DNA of 64,000 nt from Lates calcarifer (Eukaryota > Chordata > Actinopteri > Centropomidae), in NCBI RefSeq assembly GCF_001640805.2, contig NC_066835.1, positions 1,915,269 through 1,979,268 on the forward strand, in the 5' to 3' direction. Both the position numbers and the translations under genes were made by a program. Shown piece after piece: positions 48,561 through 60,565 of the stretch. The notes under the pieces are model-generated. The model saw only the letters and a program-made list of their open reading frames with translations. It was not told the DNA's origin and made no database searches. Position 1 is the stretch's first letter, and every line of letters begins with the position of its first letter.

Positions 48561-49193
48561 ATTTTACTTAAATTGGTGTTTCTTGAAAGGTTTTTCATTG
48601 AGATGAATTATGTGGATAAAAAGCTGAGTCAAGCTTTTTTTCTTAACACTCAAGGAGATTATTGTATGGCGGTGCAATGAGCTTCTAAGATAAGAAGAAG
48701 CTTCACTTTGTTAAAGTCAGATAAATCACCTTATCCTCCTTCCTCAGTCTTATTCCTGCTGTGTGAAAGGAGCAGCGCTAATTAGCAAACTGATTTCGAA
48801 CTTTGACTAACTAGAAAAGGGCTCTATCTATTACTAAGGAAGGAGTGGGGGATGATTCAGGAACAACCTGATAGCCTATAGTGGTTCTCTAATAACTCTG
48901 ATGACAGGACAATGAATTAGATAATGATGAGTTACAAGAGAGCAGCCTGGGAGATACTATGTTAATGAATCGTGATGGAATGAGTGCTTCATAAGTAAAT
49001 TCACAGATATATCTGTGAATGGACATACTGACCTCCTTCTTCTCTGAACCCACCACTGGGCAACAGCAGCAGCAACTATTCACACATCACTGATCACTGA
49101 AACAAAAGTCTCTGTGCACACTAAGGTCAACTTCAGTTATGTATGATGATGATAAACTACAGTGTGTGTTTATAATAATGCAGGAACATGTTA
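48561..49193. other. Unannotated sequence right of the CpG-rich region
   Basis: No exon or repeat was recognised. The sequence returns to AT-rich composition. Confidence 0.4.
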
Positions 49194-49560
49194 TAGGGCT
49201 GGGCGATAAAACGATATCGATATATATCGCGACAGAACCCCTCCTCGATAGACATATAAGACATGGTCGATAATAACGTCAATAGAACTCATTCCGCTTA
49301 CATTCTGGCAGATAATATGAAAAGCCAGTGATGAGGAGAATGAACCAATCATGTGGCTGGAACAGAGTTAGAGACCCGTCAGGTTAGGTTGATGCTCAAA
49401 ACACAGCAGTAGCACATGTGCTAATGTCTTTGATACTGCAGCTGTGTGGAGCGGTACATCAGGAGCAGGAGTGAGATAAAAGAGAAAATGACGGCAGAAA
49501 ATGTTGATGAAAACACCAGCGACAGCTTTACAGAAGAAGACGCCCCTAATGACACATGAC
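49194..49560 (+). mobile_element. hAT-type element, left end and start of a transposase-like frame (relic)
   Basis: TAGGGCTGGGCGATAAAACG at 49194-49213, followed by alternating ATCGATAT words, is the typical end of a large group of fish hAT transposons. At 49488 an ATG opens a 23-residue acidic frame (MTAENVDENTS...) closed by TGA at 49557-49559, possibly the broken start of a transposase. No matching right end or 8-bp duplication was found up to about 51 kb, so the extent is unknown. Confidence 0.6.
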
Positions 49561-52500
49561 TGACAGGTACAGAGAGCCGGTAGAGACAGACACAGCTGAT
49601 AAACACACACACAGAAATACAAAATACAAATACAAACCTGATTCAACGTTAGCTACTATTTGCTTTCTTTGTCTCACAGCTCTCACCTGACACTCACACT
49701 GCCTGCCTCAGGCTGTCGCTCTGTCACTCTGTCCTCTGTTTTCATCAACTATCTAACAGTTAGTTTTGTGGTTTGGTGTGTGCGTTTAACTAATATGTCA
49801 ATACACCAGTGAAGCCACACATGTACACATGTGTGAAATGACAAACTTTGCTTTGGGCACCATGGACTCTGGTCTGTAAAGGCTAACCTGCTGTAATCCT
49901 AAATATTTTTAATGCGCAACAACGCTTCTGTCAAACACCATGTCTCATTGCTGTAAACTGCACACCTCAGTCATTGCTCAGTGTCAATAACAGAGCTCCA
50001 AAACAAACACATTGATGTGAAACAGACAGAGTGGAGGTTCTGAAACCTTACAAGACGTCTCCAGGGATGAACTGACACAGAGACTGCTGACGGTCCCCCT
50101 GGTTACACACTGTCCTCTGATTTAATTAATATTTAAATATTCTTCTTCTTGCTTTGTGTTTGTCTGCTTCATTTTACCTAATGTCTTAGAGTGGATGGGA
50201 ATGACTGACGCAGCGATACAATTAAGTCACTAATTGTAAGTGAGTTAAGTGATTAAGTGACTCCACCTTAGTTCCGGCGCCCTTGCTCCAAGGTAGAAAA
50301 AAACACATGACTTTAACATGGAAGACATTTATTTCCTGTTTGAAACCAATAGTCATTGATGGCTGTTTTCCTGCCAAACAGTTCTGGGGTCTTTCTCAGA
50401 GTAACTGTTCCCTGTGGAGCTCCTCTGAGAGCTACATACCTCCATGGGCTCTCTTCTGTTTGCACTCACGCAGCCAAGCCAGCTGGTGCTTGGTATAGCA
50501 ACTGTCAAAATCGCATTGTATTTCCTCTGTTGCATATACACTCAATAAAGCCTGGACTCTACTGGCAGTCTATTTGTGATTGCTTTTGTAAATAGAATTT
50601 TGTCGTCATATTTGGTTTACAGTGACCAAATACTGGAACAACACTTAAAGCTGCACTTAAAGGCAGAGTAAAGGCCTTTTCACACTGGGGGCTTTTTTTC
50701 ATGAGATTAATTCTAAGCATGTTTATAAGTTTAATGTTAACCTTTACAAAATCAGCAGCTTATTCAACATTAGCTCCATATAGATATATATATAGATATA
50801 GCATATATAGTTGTGGTCTTTTGCCTGCACTGGGTCTCACACTGTTACTCCAGCTGTACAGAGCACCTCAATATTGCACTATTTGCCATTGACTTCTTAA
50901 TGTACTCAGCAGCCCAACCTCCCCCCTTCAGCCCATTCAGTGGCAAAAGATGATGTTGTTATCAGCACTAAGGGCTGAGTGTGCATTCCTCTTCCTGAAG
51001 ATATTATCTGCGCCCTTCTCTGCAGACAGCCAGAGAAAGGGAAGAGTGATGACAGCAGAGGAGCGGGAAACTCCTCTTTTTGACACCATATCAACTCAGC
51101 GTTCCTTATCGCTCCCATTTGCTGCTGAGCCAGACGATTACGAGAGTGGCTTTATTCACATAACCTCGACACTCAATTAGTCTCCCACACCCACTCGCTC
51201 TGTTAGCGCTCAGCGCCAGGGATCCACAGCAGCAGAAACAAGAGTGGGAAATTGCACGAGTTGACCCACATCAACAGATCGAAGCTTGATGTGTTTTAAG
51301 GAAAATCCACCCCAGACCTCAAGTCTTTGATAATAATTTCTTATGCAGTGTAAAAAAAAAAAGAAAATTTTTCTACCTTAGTGCTCCTGTGTTTTGTGTT
51401 TTTGTTTTATCATAAGTGGAGCTGTACGAATGAATACAGATGCCAGCGACCATCAGATCTCTGTTTCTTTCAAGCAAAAATGGGAGCTTGAAGTGGTGTG
51501 TCTCTGAGCTCATTAGACAAAAGATATGTGAGGTGCCACATGCCATCCTTAATCAACAGAGGAGTTGTAACACTGGAAACAGTCTGCATGGGAAAATGCA
51601 ACCAAGGTTTTCCAAAGTTCCTCCTTGCCTAGGCCCAAACATAGTCTGAACCGCAACCAGGTAAAACAGAGGTAATGTTTGGTGTTATTATTATTCACTC
51701 ACTTATATCTTCCTCTCTGTAGGATCTAGTGCCAGACTGTTCTGTCCTCCCTGTTCTGCCCTCCCTACAATAAATCTCTCCTTCTTGAGAACGCTGTTTT
51801 GCCTTTGAGACATTCATTGTTCAGCATAGATTTTTTAGCATTTTTTATCTTGGCCTAGTTTAAATTATCATTACTTATTTGTTTTTTTTCCCTCTAATAC
51901 ATTTTAATAGTCAAAAGAACATTGTAGCTTTTAATCTTTATTATGATAAACACCATCTTTTAAACGCTCTACTATTTGAATAATTTTCTTGTGAACTGAA
52001 TGTTCCGACTCCTACTCAGCCTGAATATTGTTGGTAATCTGCGGTTGAACGTTATCTACCACTGTACAAGGTAACATTTGCATGGTTTTTCCTGTGCAAT
52101 GAGGGATTATTACAGATATTGCAGTTATGTAAACTTTTAGGTTTACCTCCAAGTAAAGTGGTTTAGATAATCTGGACAGTGTTGGTTTGTTTACATCCTG
52201 CCTGATCATCTGCCCGTCTTTATTTCGGAGTATAATGGCATCATAACTGTACCTCTAAAAACTGAATTACCTCTGGATTACATCTGCTGTAGAAAGCCTC
52301 AGCTGACCTCCTCAGATAAAGAATCCAGATCTCATTGGTAATTGGTAATCTCAGGCTCCATTCAGAGTGTACTGTAAGAAATGTCTTTATGTAATTCTCC
52401 TGGTTTACAGAGACAGCTGCTGTTAATGTGGAGCATTTGACAGGAAATGTTGTCATTAGTCCACCTATTGACTCATGCTTAAAGTGGAGAAGACAACTTT

Positions 52501-53435
52501 GGTGTGTTTACCAGTAGCTGAGAGGATAAATGTTCGTGTGCTGCACTGCTCCAATCACCAACATAATTACACAAAGTCTATTTGCAGGGGAGGATTTGCT
52601 ACAGCTCTGCTTTCGATCAGCGTCAATGCATTCAGAGCCCGAGGGCCCTCCTTGTTACATTTACTCTGACCTGTCACCGTCAGCTCGTCTGTCTCTTACT
52701 GTTAAATTCCTCGGACCAAATTTTTTCCTCACACAGGATTGGATTTTTTTTTTTTTTTTTTTAAAGAGTGCGAAGTTGGCAAGCAAGGTCTAATGTCTGG
52801 CATATTTCAGTGTGATGGGCATTGATGGCACAGTATACTCCTCTCAAAGAATTTTTGATTATTACAGTCAGCTCACTTCCTGCAGGCACAGCAGTGCTGA
52901 CAAGGTCTCTTCACAACCTTCATCTGTGTGTTCATTAATGCTTCTATAACAAATTTCAGCCAGTGGTTGTATATTGTGTTTATGTTTGAACTATACCTAC
53001 TTACAGTCACAAGCAGTGCAATATTAAGAGATTCATTCTAGACCTTTGGAACACAAATACCTGTATGTGCTAAAATATTTTAGACTCATGGTTCAATTAC
53101 TAGTTTTGTTCTAGTGCTTTCAACTGTAACCACTGCATTTTCCAAAAAATGAAACTTTCTTCTGTGTCATCAATTGAAAGAAGCATGAAATTTTGGTAAA
53201 TGGCCACAATATTGACAGCAAGGTGTCATAGTTATCAACTAGGAGTCAGTGGACAGCCAGAGAAAGATCAGGCCTGACATTCACATAGCAAAACCATCCC
53301 TGAAGATGATTCATTGTTACATAGCCACCAAAACATGTCTCATACCTGTGACATGTAAACACAGAGGACAAGACATTGTTTAGTGAGCAGTTTTGACGTG
53401 TTTATTGACCATCAGCAGCTAGGAGTGACTGCAAG
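49561..53435. other. Unannotated sequence
   Basis: No confirmed gene. The part up to about 50290 may still belong to the hAT relic. 50930-51240 has a balanced, non-repetitive composition. An acceptor-like site near 51721 followed by AATAAA at 51769-51774 is discussed in findings. A T-run of 18 lies at 52745-52762. Confidence 0.35.
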
Positions 53436-53651
53436 CATTCATTCATTCATTATCTATGGAGCCTATCCCAGCTGACACTGGGAGAGAGGCAGGGTACACC
53501 CTGTATAAACTCACCAGTCCATTGCTGGGTCAACATATAGACAAACAACCATTCACACTCACATTCACACCTATGGAGTGGACTCACCAGTTAACCTGCA
53601 TGTCTCTGGACTGTGGGAGGAATTTGGAGTTGCCAGAGAGAACCCAGTGAG
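53436..53651 (-). repeat. tRNA-derived SINE, truncated copy
   Basis: Minus-strand copy starting at its tail (cattcattcattcattatc). It continues through gcctatcccagctgacac, gagaggcagggtacaccctg, acaaacaaccattcacac and gcatgtctctggactgtggg. It ends near ccagagagaaccca, before the tRNA-like head. Same family as the copies at 25955, 59778 and 62462. Confidence 0.82.
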
Positions 53652-56179
53652 AATGCATCAGTGCCCAACACTACAAAAAATGTTGCTAAATTTTTACAAT
53701 TTGTAATTGAACATTTTAAATATTAGTGCAAATAAATGATGGTAATGTGATTTCAGTGCTATGCAGGCACTCTAATTTTGATATGCGTAGAGTTACACAT
53801 ATCAGTCTAGCGCATAATAAACTATAAGGTAGCTACTGTTCTTTCCATAATGATGGTAGATTACAAAAATGTATATAAATGCTATGAGTTCATTTCAGGA
53901 ACCCTTTATTTTTTTTACCCAAAAACATACAGAGGAAGTGGGTTATTTTTTCCACCCTGAGTAGTGTGTGCCCTTCAGTCTCCGTAACATGGATTTATGA
54001 ACCACACGGCACCAACAACCTCCACTAACAACTCAGGGCAGGCGGACACGGAGCAACATTAGCATTTATTTGAAGTTGTGTTCCTGTCCAATAGACTCTC
54101 TCCTTATGGCTCTGTTTTAGGTTGAGACCAAAACGTCTGACTTTAGCTGCTAAATGCTGCAACCACGTTCACCAGCCAGTACCTAACATTGTTTACTGGA
54201 AATTACACCTATGGGAGCAGAGTTTACAGGCCAGAAATCCAAAATAATGAGCTTATAGAGACTGAGCTCAGTGGAACTTCAGAGCTGGAAGATGAAAAAT
54301 CTTTTATCCAATCTAAAGGGGAAAAAGAGCTGTGTGATAATTCTCTATGGGTTTATCACTACAACTGACCACTTTCAAGTTACACATCAAATGATCTGTC
54401 TTTGATATGAAGACTTAGCGTAACTTTAGACCACATTATCTTGATTTGTATTTGTATTTTAAGCAAGACACAGCGTGTAAAGAGAGACAGCCTTGAAATA
54501 TATTTTCTCTTCTTCTTTCTTTTCTTCTTTAATGGAGTCTGATATTTTTTTCCTGCTTTCAGACTTTGTGTAGCCTACTGGATATACAAATATGAAAATG
54601 ATATTGATCCTCTCATCTGACAATAGGTTTGATGGAAAACAAACTCATTATCAGCTCAGTGGCTCAATGGCTTTTTAGACCAGTCAATTGCAGGAGATGA
54701 TGCAGATTACATCGTATCCAATTAACAATGAAAGGCACTATTTCACACTTTAGTCAGTGTATATGCCTTTAGCTTGTATTTAACGAGCACAGAGTTCAGT
54801 CACCATGATGATGAACATGAAGTAGATGGAGTTCACCATCTTCTTTTGGTCTCTGTTTGGAATTATCCTCCAAGTGCTTGTTCATTGTTCAGACAGCACA
54901 GATGGACTTACATGTTACCTTGTTTACCCCACATACACTTCACACAGATCACTTTGTCCTGACGCTCAGAGGGCTGATGGATGCGGGAAGAAGATTTTAA
55001 GACCTGTTCCACAGAAATAAATAATTATTGATTTGATGTCAGTGTTATAACTGTGGCTCATCCTGGCTTGGTGAACATCATCAGTAGAAGATAGTGCTGC
55101 TGATGATAAACTGTGCTCTGCTCACACTAAGCTGTGCAGCTGAGAGAAAATGGCTCTTTTTTCTTTTATTACTTTCATATCAAATTCTGTTTTTCAAAGG
55201 GCATAATGTTGCACGGTAGCTCATGCCAGCAACAACAGAGATCAGATCAAACTTTGGACAAATATATCAAATCTGATCAAATCAGCAACTGTACCATGTG
55301 ATCACAGATTTGGAGGTGGTGATCATGATTCACTTTGGTGATTTGAATAATGTTCATTTCAGTTTTAACCAATCAAGCTGCCAGCATCACCGTCAACCTT
55401 AAAGATGTGTCTCAAACATCCCAGCATATGCTGTTAACTCCCTGAGGCTCCTGCTCTTTCTGGATCACACAGGCTTAATCACATCAGATATGAGTGAGGA
55501 AAACAATGTGTAATATGTGGATGTGATGGATGACTTGGTGCCATGGTTTCATCAAGGTGTAACCGGTGTAATTTGATCCTCTGAAGAGCATCAGATCATC
55601 ACAGAAACAATGAGAGATTTTTTCAAAACACTGTGCATTCATCATTCACTCTCAGCTTCAGACACCATGTAAGTTCATCCTTCCTGTTTATTCCTGAGCA
55701 CCTTTTGGATTCTCCTGAGCTCCTCAGACATTCCAGCACAGCGCTGATGCTGTAGTTAAATGATATTGTTCAAAGCTTTTTGCTGAGGACAACACTTCTC
55801 ATTTCATATGGATGGTGGACCGTGCTCACGCTGTGGTGTATGATTTCTTATCTCTGTCAGCAGGCAGTGGAGTAAGCTCACCAGGCTTCAGAGGACTATC
55901 TGTTTGAGTTTGCAGCACAGCTCAGGGGAACTATTGAAAGGGGTCAAACTGAGGGCAGTACAGGAAACAATAACACAAAGCAGATAATGACACAATACAA
56001 TACAGTCGCCTGAAAATGGCTGCCTTATCATCAAGGATATCATATGTCGGGGAATGAATGACAGTGATATGAAAAACAAGTACTCCCCCTAGTGAGGAAA
56101 CACATGTGGTCTGGATATTTTTAACAATGTCATGTTCCACCTGAGCATGACTGAGGATGAGATAACTGCACAAGTGTTC
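53652..56179. other. Unannotated sequence
   Basis: No gene or repeat was confirmed. A small frame with a signal-peptide-like start (54826-55020) is noted in findings. Confidence 0.4.
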
Positions 56180-56630
56180 ACATCCCTTTAGTCAAGTAAA
56201 TACTACAATGTAAAAAAAATACTTCATGCACAATTTTACTCAAGTAAAAGTACAGAAGTCTCATGCAGAATAACCCCTTTATATTGTTAATGTAATTAAT
56301 TTTATGTATACCATATTCTAATGTTTATTATATTTAATAAAGCTGCAAATCACTTTATATAGTGTTGAGAAGATTGCTCTGTAAGAATGCATCAATATAA
56401 ATTGTGCTGGTGGAAAGTAACTATTTACATTTTCTGAAAGACTTTTTTTCTGTACAGTTTAGAGGTACTTGTACTTTTTATTTCAATATGTTATTCTTCT
56501 ACTCCATTAACTTTAGTGGACAAAATATTGCACATTTTTACTTCACTGCATTTATAAGACATTTTAGTAAGCTATAATTACTAGTTATAATTCAGTTTTA
56601 TTTTTAAATTATTTTAAGAATATATGATGA
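56180..56630. repeat. Dispersed fish repeat rich in AAGTAAAAGTAC and ACTCCA words
   Basis: The left part reads ttttactcaagtaaaagtac, then catgcagaataacccc. The right part reads ggaaagtaactatttac, gaggtacttgtacttttta, tcttctactccattaac and cacatttttacttcactgca. This is a very common unclassified fish repeat with this order. A second fragment is at 58942-59035. Confidence 0.6.
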
Positions 56631-56654
56631 ACTTAAAAAATATTATATTTTGTT

Positions 56655-57620
56655 ACAGGCGCCTGTCATGGCAGCAACCTCAGAACCAACTGGTACACAA
56701 GCAGAAGAGAAAGCAGGGCACAATTCAAGCTGTGTTAAACAGAGGAGGCCAACATGCCCTTCCTCAGAGGGCATGTTGGCTGTTGAAGCCTCAGTCATAT
56801 ATCTGACAGAGATCACTGAGGTAGTCAAAAAGCTCCCCAGCAGCAAGTGAATGAGAATCGCCCTGAGATGTTGAAAGCTCTGGACATCATAGGGTTGTCT
56901 TGGCTGACACAACTTTTCACGGACTGTTGGTAGTGTGTGCTCCAGTTGTCATGGTATCACATCGCTCAGCATCCTCACAAAACCTTATGCTAGGGTGCTG
57001 GAATGAGGCTTTGACTGACTGTCAAACCTCATATCCAGGAGAAGCAATACAGATCCCAACCTGGGTGTAACAGTGGGCCAACTGTTTACCTTTGCAAGAT
57101 CACTGGAGGGGTTGTGGGAGTTTGTTCACCCAGTCTACATGTGTTTTGTGGACCTGGAGAAGGCTTACGTCCATGTCCCTCAGGGGGTCTAGTGGGAGGC
57201 ACTGCAGGAGTACAGGATATCAGGGCTGTTCTTATGAGCCATCCAGTCATCATAGAACTAGACTGAGAGTTGTGTTCGTATCCTCAGCAGGAAGTCAAGT
57301 GTCCAGTTGGTGCTGGCCTCTGCCAGGTTTGGCCCTTGTTTGTGATTTCCACGGACTGGATCTGGATGTATCCGGAGGAGTGTGTCTGGTTTGGGGACTT
57401 TATCACCTGGTGTATCCAGATGACATGGTTCTACTGGCTGGCATATCCACTGGGATGGTTTGCAGGTAAGTGTGAAGCAGGTGAGATGAGAGGCAACATC
57501 TTGGCTTGCTCCCTTCCCTCCCAGCGAGTTGCTGACTGAAGCAATTTTCAAGTATCTCAGGATCTTGTAAAACAGTAAAATGGAGTATGAGACTGTCAGG
57601 TGAACTGACACCTCATTACG
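56655..57620 (+). pseudogene. RTE-type (Rex3-like) LINE reverse transcriptase relic
   Basis: Blocks of a fish RTE-clade reverse transcriptase are readable in order across several frames. They are YLTEITEVVKKLPSSK near 56800, HGITSLS and YARVLE near 56955-57005, then VGQLFTFARSLEGLWEFVHP and YMCFVDLEKAYVHVP at 57068-57180 (motif A, first catalytic aspartate). RVVFVSS-like coding and YPDDMVLLA at 57413-57439 (motif C) follow, then EAIFKYLRIL near 57540. Motif C normally reads FADD; here it is YPDD. Numerous stops and frameshifts, and a missing endonuclease domain and 3' end, show a dead 5'-truncated copy. The named clade is my best recognition, not a search result. Confidence 0.75.
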
Positions 57621-57779
57621 CTGAGCACAATAAAAGCTCCTGCAGGAGGTTGAGGGCTCTCTAAAACCAAAGATCGACAGACGTTGACCCCAAACGTCTG
57701 AAAATCAGGCCAAACAAAACAGTGTTTTAATCTGATGACAGTAGTGAGGATGCTTACAAGCTACTCCTGGCCTATAAAC

Positions 57780-57832
57780 AGTACTGTGCAAGTCTAGGCA
57801 CTAATTCTGCAGCAGGACAATGAGTCCAAACA
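57780..57832 (+). repeat. Tiny Tc1/mariner relic
   Basis: The sequence gtactgtgcaagtctaggca resembles the end of a fish mariner-type element. It is followed directly by ctgcagcaggacaatgagtc, coding for LQQDNESKHT in one frame. QQDNDPKHT is the segment holding the second catalytic aspartate in many Tc1-like transposases. The two parts are joined by a large deletion. Confidence 0.4.
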
Positions 57833-58941
57833 CACAGTCAGCATAAGCTACAATTGATATAGATCATTGAGTTAAAATGTAATGTTGCAAAGTTAGATAT
57901 TTGATATTTTACTGCAGTTAGGTCATTTTGCCTGTTTCCTTTACTCAGAGACATTATGTTTTTTTCCCACCATTATTGGATCAGAAGATATATTATAATA
58001 CTACTTATACTAAGTGAAGCTCAGTTCTGACATACTGAGCATCAAAGATTTTGCTACAAAAAGTTCTTCAAAAAAGAAAAGAAGCATCACACAGGCACAA
58101 AGAAACATCCAATAACTCCAACATGTCTAAATTCTCCAGTTTGACTTTGGCAGAAGTGCAGTTCAAAATATATCCACTTGATGGCAGCAACCGACTGTGG
58201 TTTGCATGTTACATAATTTGGCACGTTACCAAAATGTTCTCTACCAATCAGATAAAACCATAAAACTGCCACATATCTACAACAAATATGTAATTAATTC
58301 CTGGTTTGTACATGTTAACGCGTTCAGTTAGGAAAGACAGTGCAGTAAAAGGCTCATATCAAAGCCACATTTATCAGTATTATGGGAGAACTGCCAGGAT
58401 GCAGTGAAATATTTGGATTTGGCAGCTGGGGAGGGCTTCACTAAGACACAGTGAGAGACTGAGTTTACCGTGTGTGTTTAAACCGTCTAACCAGCTGTTG
58501 GGATTACACACTTGGAGAGCTGAGCAGTGGGAGTTTGTCTGTTTCTAACAGTACAGATCCTCTACTCACTGTCACTGAGTCTGTGACCTGAAGTGAACTC
58601 AACATCATTCACTGCCTGTTATTCAACCGCTACTAAAAGACACTGTGCAATAATGTACTGTTCTGTGTTTCGGGGTGTGTTTAAAGACAGTTCTTTGAAC
58701 TTATCAGACGTGTAAAAAAAATGTTTGGAGACTATCAGTAATTTTTCATTATTCTTCAGTCATTAAGGTGGAGTTACAATCCCAGGACTCTTTTTGATCA
58801 GTTCTTGATCATAATTTTTTGATTATGATGCTAAAATCATATACAATGTCCTGATAATGGCCCATTATGACAGATGCTTTACATCAGGAACAAAAACAAG
58901 TGCTAGCAGTTGATGATTGCTTGTTTGATGCCATACAGTCT
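57833..58941. other. Unannotated sequence
   Basis: No gene or known repeat was recognised. Confidence 0.4.
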
Positions 58942-59035
58942 GGATTGAAAAGTAACTAAGTACATTTCCTAAAGTATTCTATCTAAGTACAAATGTCAGA
59001 TTTGGTCTTAGAGTGGAACTTTCACACATCAAAGT
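58942..59035 (+). repeat. Fragment of the AAGTAA-type dispersed repeat
   Basis: Begins gaaaagtaactaagtacatt, then cctaaagtattctatctaag and tacaaatg. This matches one end of the repeat at 56180-56630. Confidence 0.5.
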
Positions 59036-59314
59036 ATTTTTCCATAGTGCATCATGATGGAGGACTAAGAGCTTTGCATCTGGGAAGCCTTATATCCTGA
59101 CAAAAGATAAGCATATCAGATTTGTTTTCCTTCTCTCACCTAGTTTGAGAGCTTCTTCTCCTCATTTCTTCTGTGTTTCAAGATGCAAACCTGTTGTACA
59201 GCAGACTTTTTGTTCATACATTGCTGTGGAAATTGTGAAGTCATCTCAGTGAACCTGTAACCATTAAACTATCCCCCACAGATCAGGAGCATTACACCAC
59301 ATTAATCACACCTG

Positions 59315-59465
59315 TGTATACCTTTATTTTTAGTGAGTCAGCTGTAGAGACATGACAGGACATGGGGGGAGAGACAGATGGGGAATGACACACAACAAAA
59401 GTCCCTAGCCAGCCGAGGAAGTTGGATGTCATGGTTTGCACCTTAACCTGTCATCTGTCAGGTCA
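59315..59465 (-). repeat. SINE-like fish repeat, minus strand
   Basis: The reverse complement reads ggttaaggtgcaaac, then ctggctagggacttttgttg, tgtgtcattccccatctgtc, atgtcctgtcatgtctc and taaaaataaaggtatac. This is the common fish repeat with 'GGGGACCTTTGCTGCATGTC' and a TAAAGGCATA-type tail, thought to be tRNA-derived. The head with Pol III boxes is too degraded to mark. Confidence 0.6.
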
Positions 59466-59777
59466 CCCTAAGACTACTGTTTTAATTAGTATAAGGAGAA
59501 AAAGCTCACACCATTTCTTAAAAACATGGGTTGTGTTTAGTTGGAAGACACCTCCTTCTGTCACTATAGCCATTTTGTTACAAGTTACATCTTGCAAAAA
59601 AGATTGCTTCTCACCAAATAGGAAAAAAATAGCAATGCTTGAGCCACTAAAAATTAGGCTGCCTTAACAGTAGCACAAGTAAGTAAGTGTCAAAATGTCA
59701 GCAAACTGGCTCAGTAACAAATGATGTATCATTGTTATTTAGTATAGTGTTTTGAAGTGGTTGATCCAGAACATAAA

Positions 59778-60143
59778 TCATCCATCCATCCATTATCTAT
59801 ACTGTGTATCCTTAAGGGTCATGGAGGGTCTGTCCAATCTCAGCTGACACTAGGCGAGAGGCAGGGTACACCCTGTACGAATCACCAGTCCATCACAGGG
59901 CTGACATATAGAGACAAACAATCATTCACACTCACAGTCACACCTACAGATAATTTAAGAGTCACCAGTTAACCTGCATGTCTTTGGACTGTGGGAGGAA
60001 GCTGGAGAACCCAGAGAGAACCCACACAGGCACAGGGAGAACATGCAAACTCCACACAGAGAAGCCCCGGGCGAACCAGGGATCAAACCCAGAACCTTGT
60101 TGTTGTGAGGCGACAGCGCTAACCACTGCACCATGACCACAAA
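59778..60143 (-). repeat. tRNA-derived SINE, near full-length copy
   Basis: On the minus strand the head contains an A box TGGTGCAGTGG (complement of 60123-60133) and a B box-like GGGTTTGATCC (complement of 60080-60090). The 44-base spacing suits an internal Pol III promoter. The body follows (cagtccaaagacatgcaggt, gtgaatgattgtttgtct, cagggtgtaccctgcctctc), and the tail is (GGAT)n at 59778-59795. It is the most complete copy in the window. Mobilisation would need a partner LINE sharing the tail. Confidence 0.88.
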
Positions 60144-60470
60144 CCAAACTAGAAAAACGTACGTAATATGAAACTCCATCATTATGGTTTAGGCACATCA
60201 CCTTAGAAATATAGTTAAGTGTTTTCCCATTAAGCATTAGAGGGCTGATATTTCACTGACTCCCAAATTAGTCATCTGTTGGGCCACATAATACATTTAA
60301 TGCATGACTTCATGTATAATACAGCATTTTCTTGGAGCATTAATCCATAAGATATCTTCTCCTTGCAATGGGGGGGGGGCTACAGGGGGACTTGCCTGGA
60401 GCTGGTTTCACTCTTTGGTTAACTTCAGTTCACCTGCATAGTGACCTGTGAAACAACTGGTTATGAGATA

Positions 60471-60471
<1 letters not shown>

Positions 60472-60526
<55 letters not shown>

Positions 60527-60565
60527 TGTGTATCTGTCTGTCTGCGTGTGTGTGTCTGTGTATGT
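60472..60565. repeat. Long (TG)n microsatellite
   Basis: About 25 uninterrupted TG units from 60473, then TTTGTGTG, (TCTG)n and further TG pieces to about 60565. It creates a false histidine-threonine frame on the minus strand. Confidence 0.97.
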
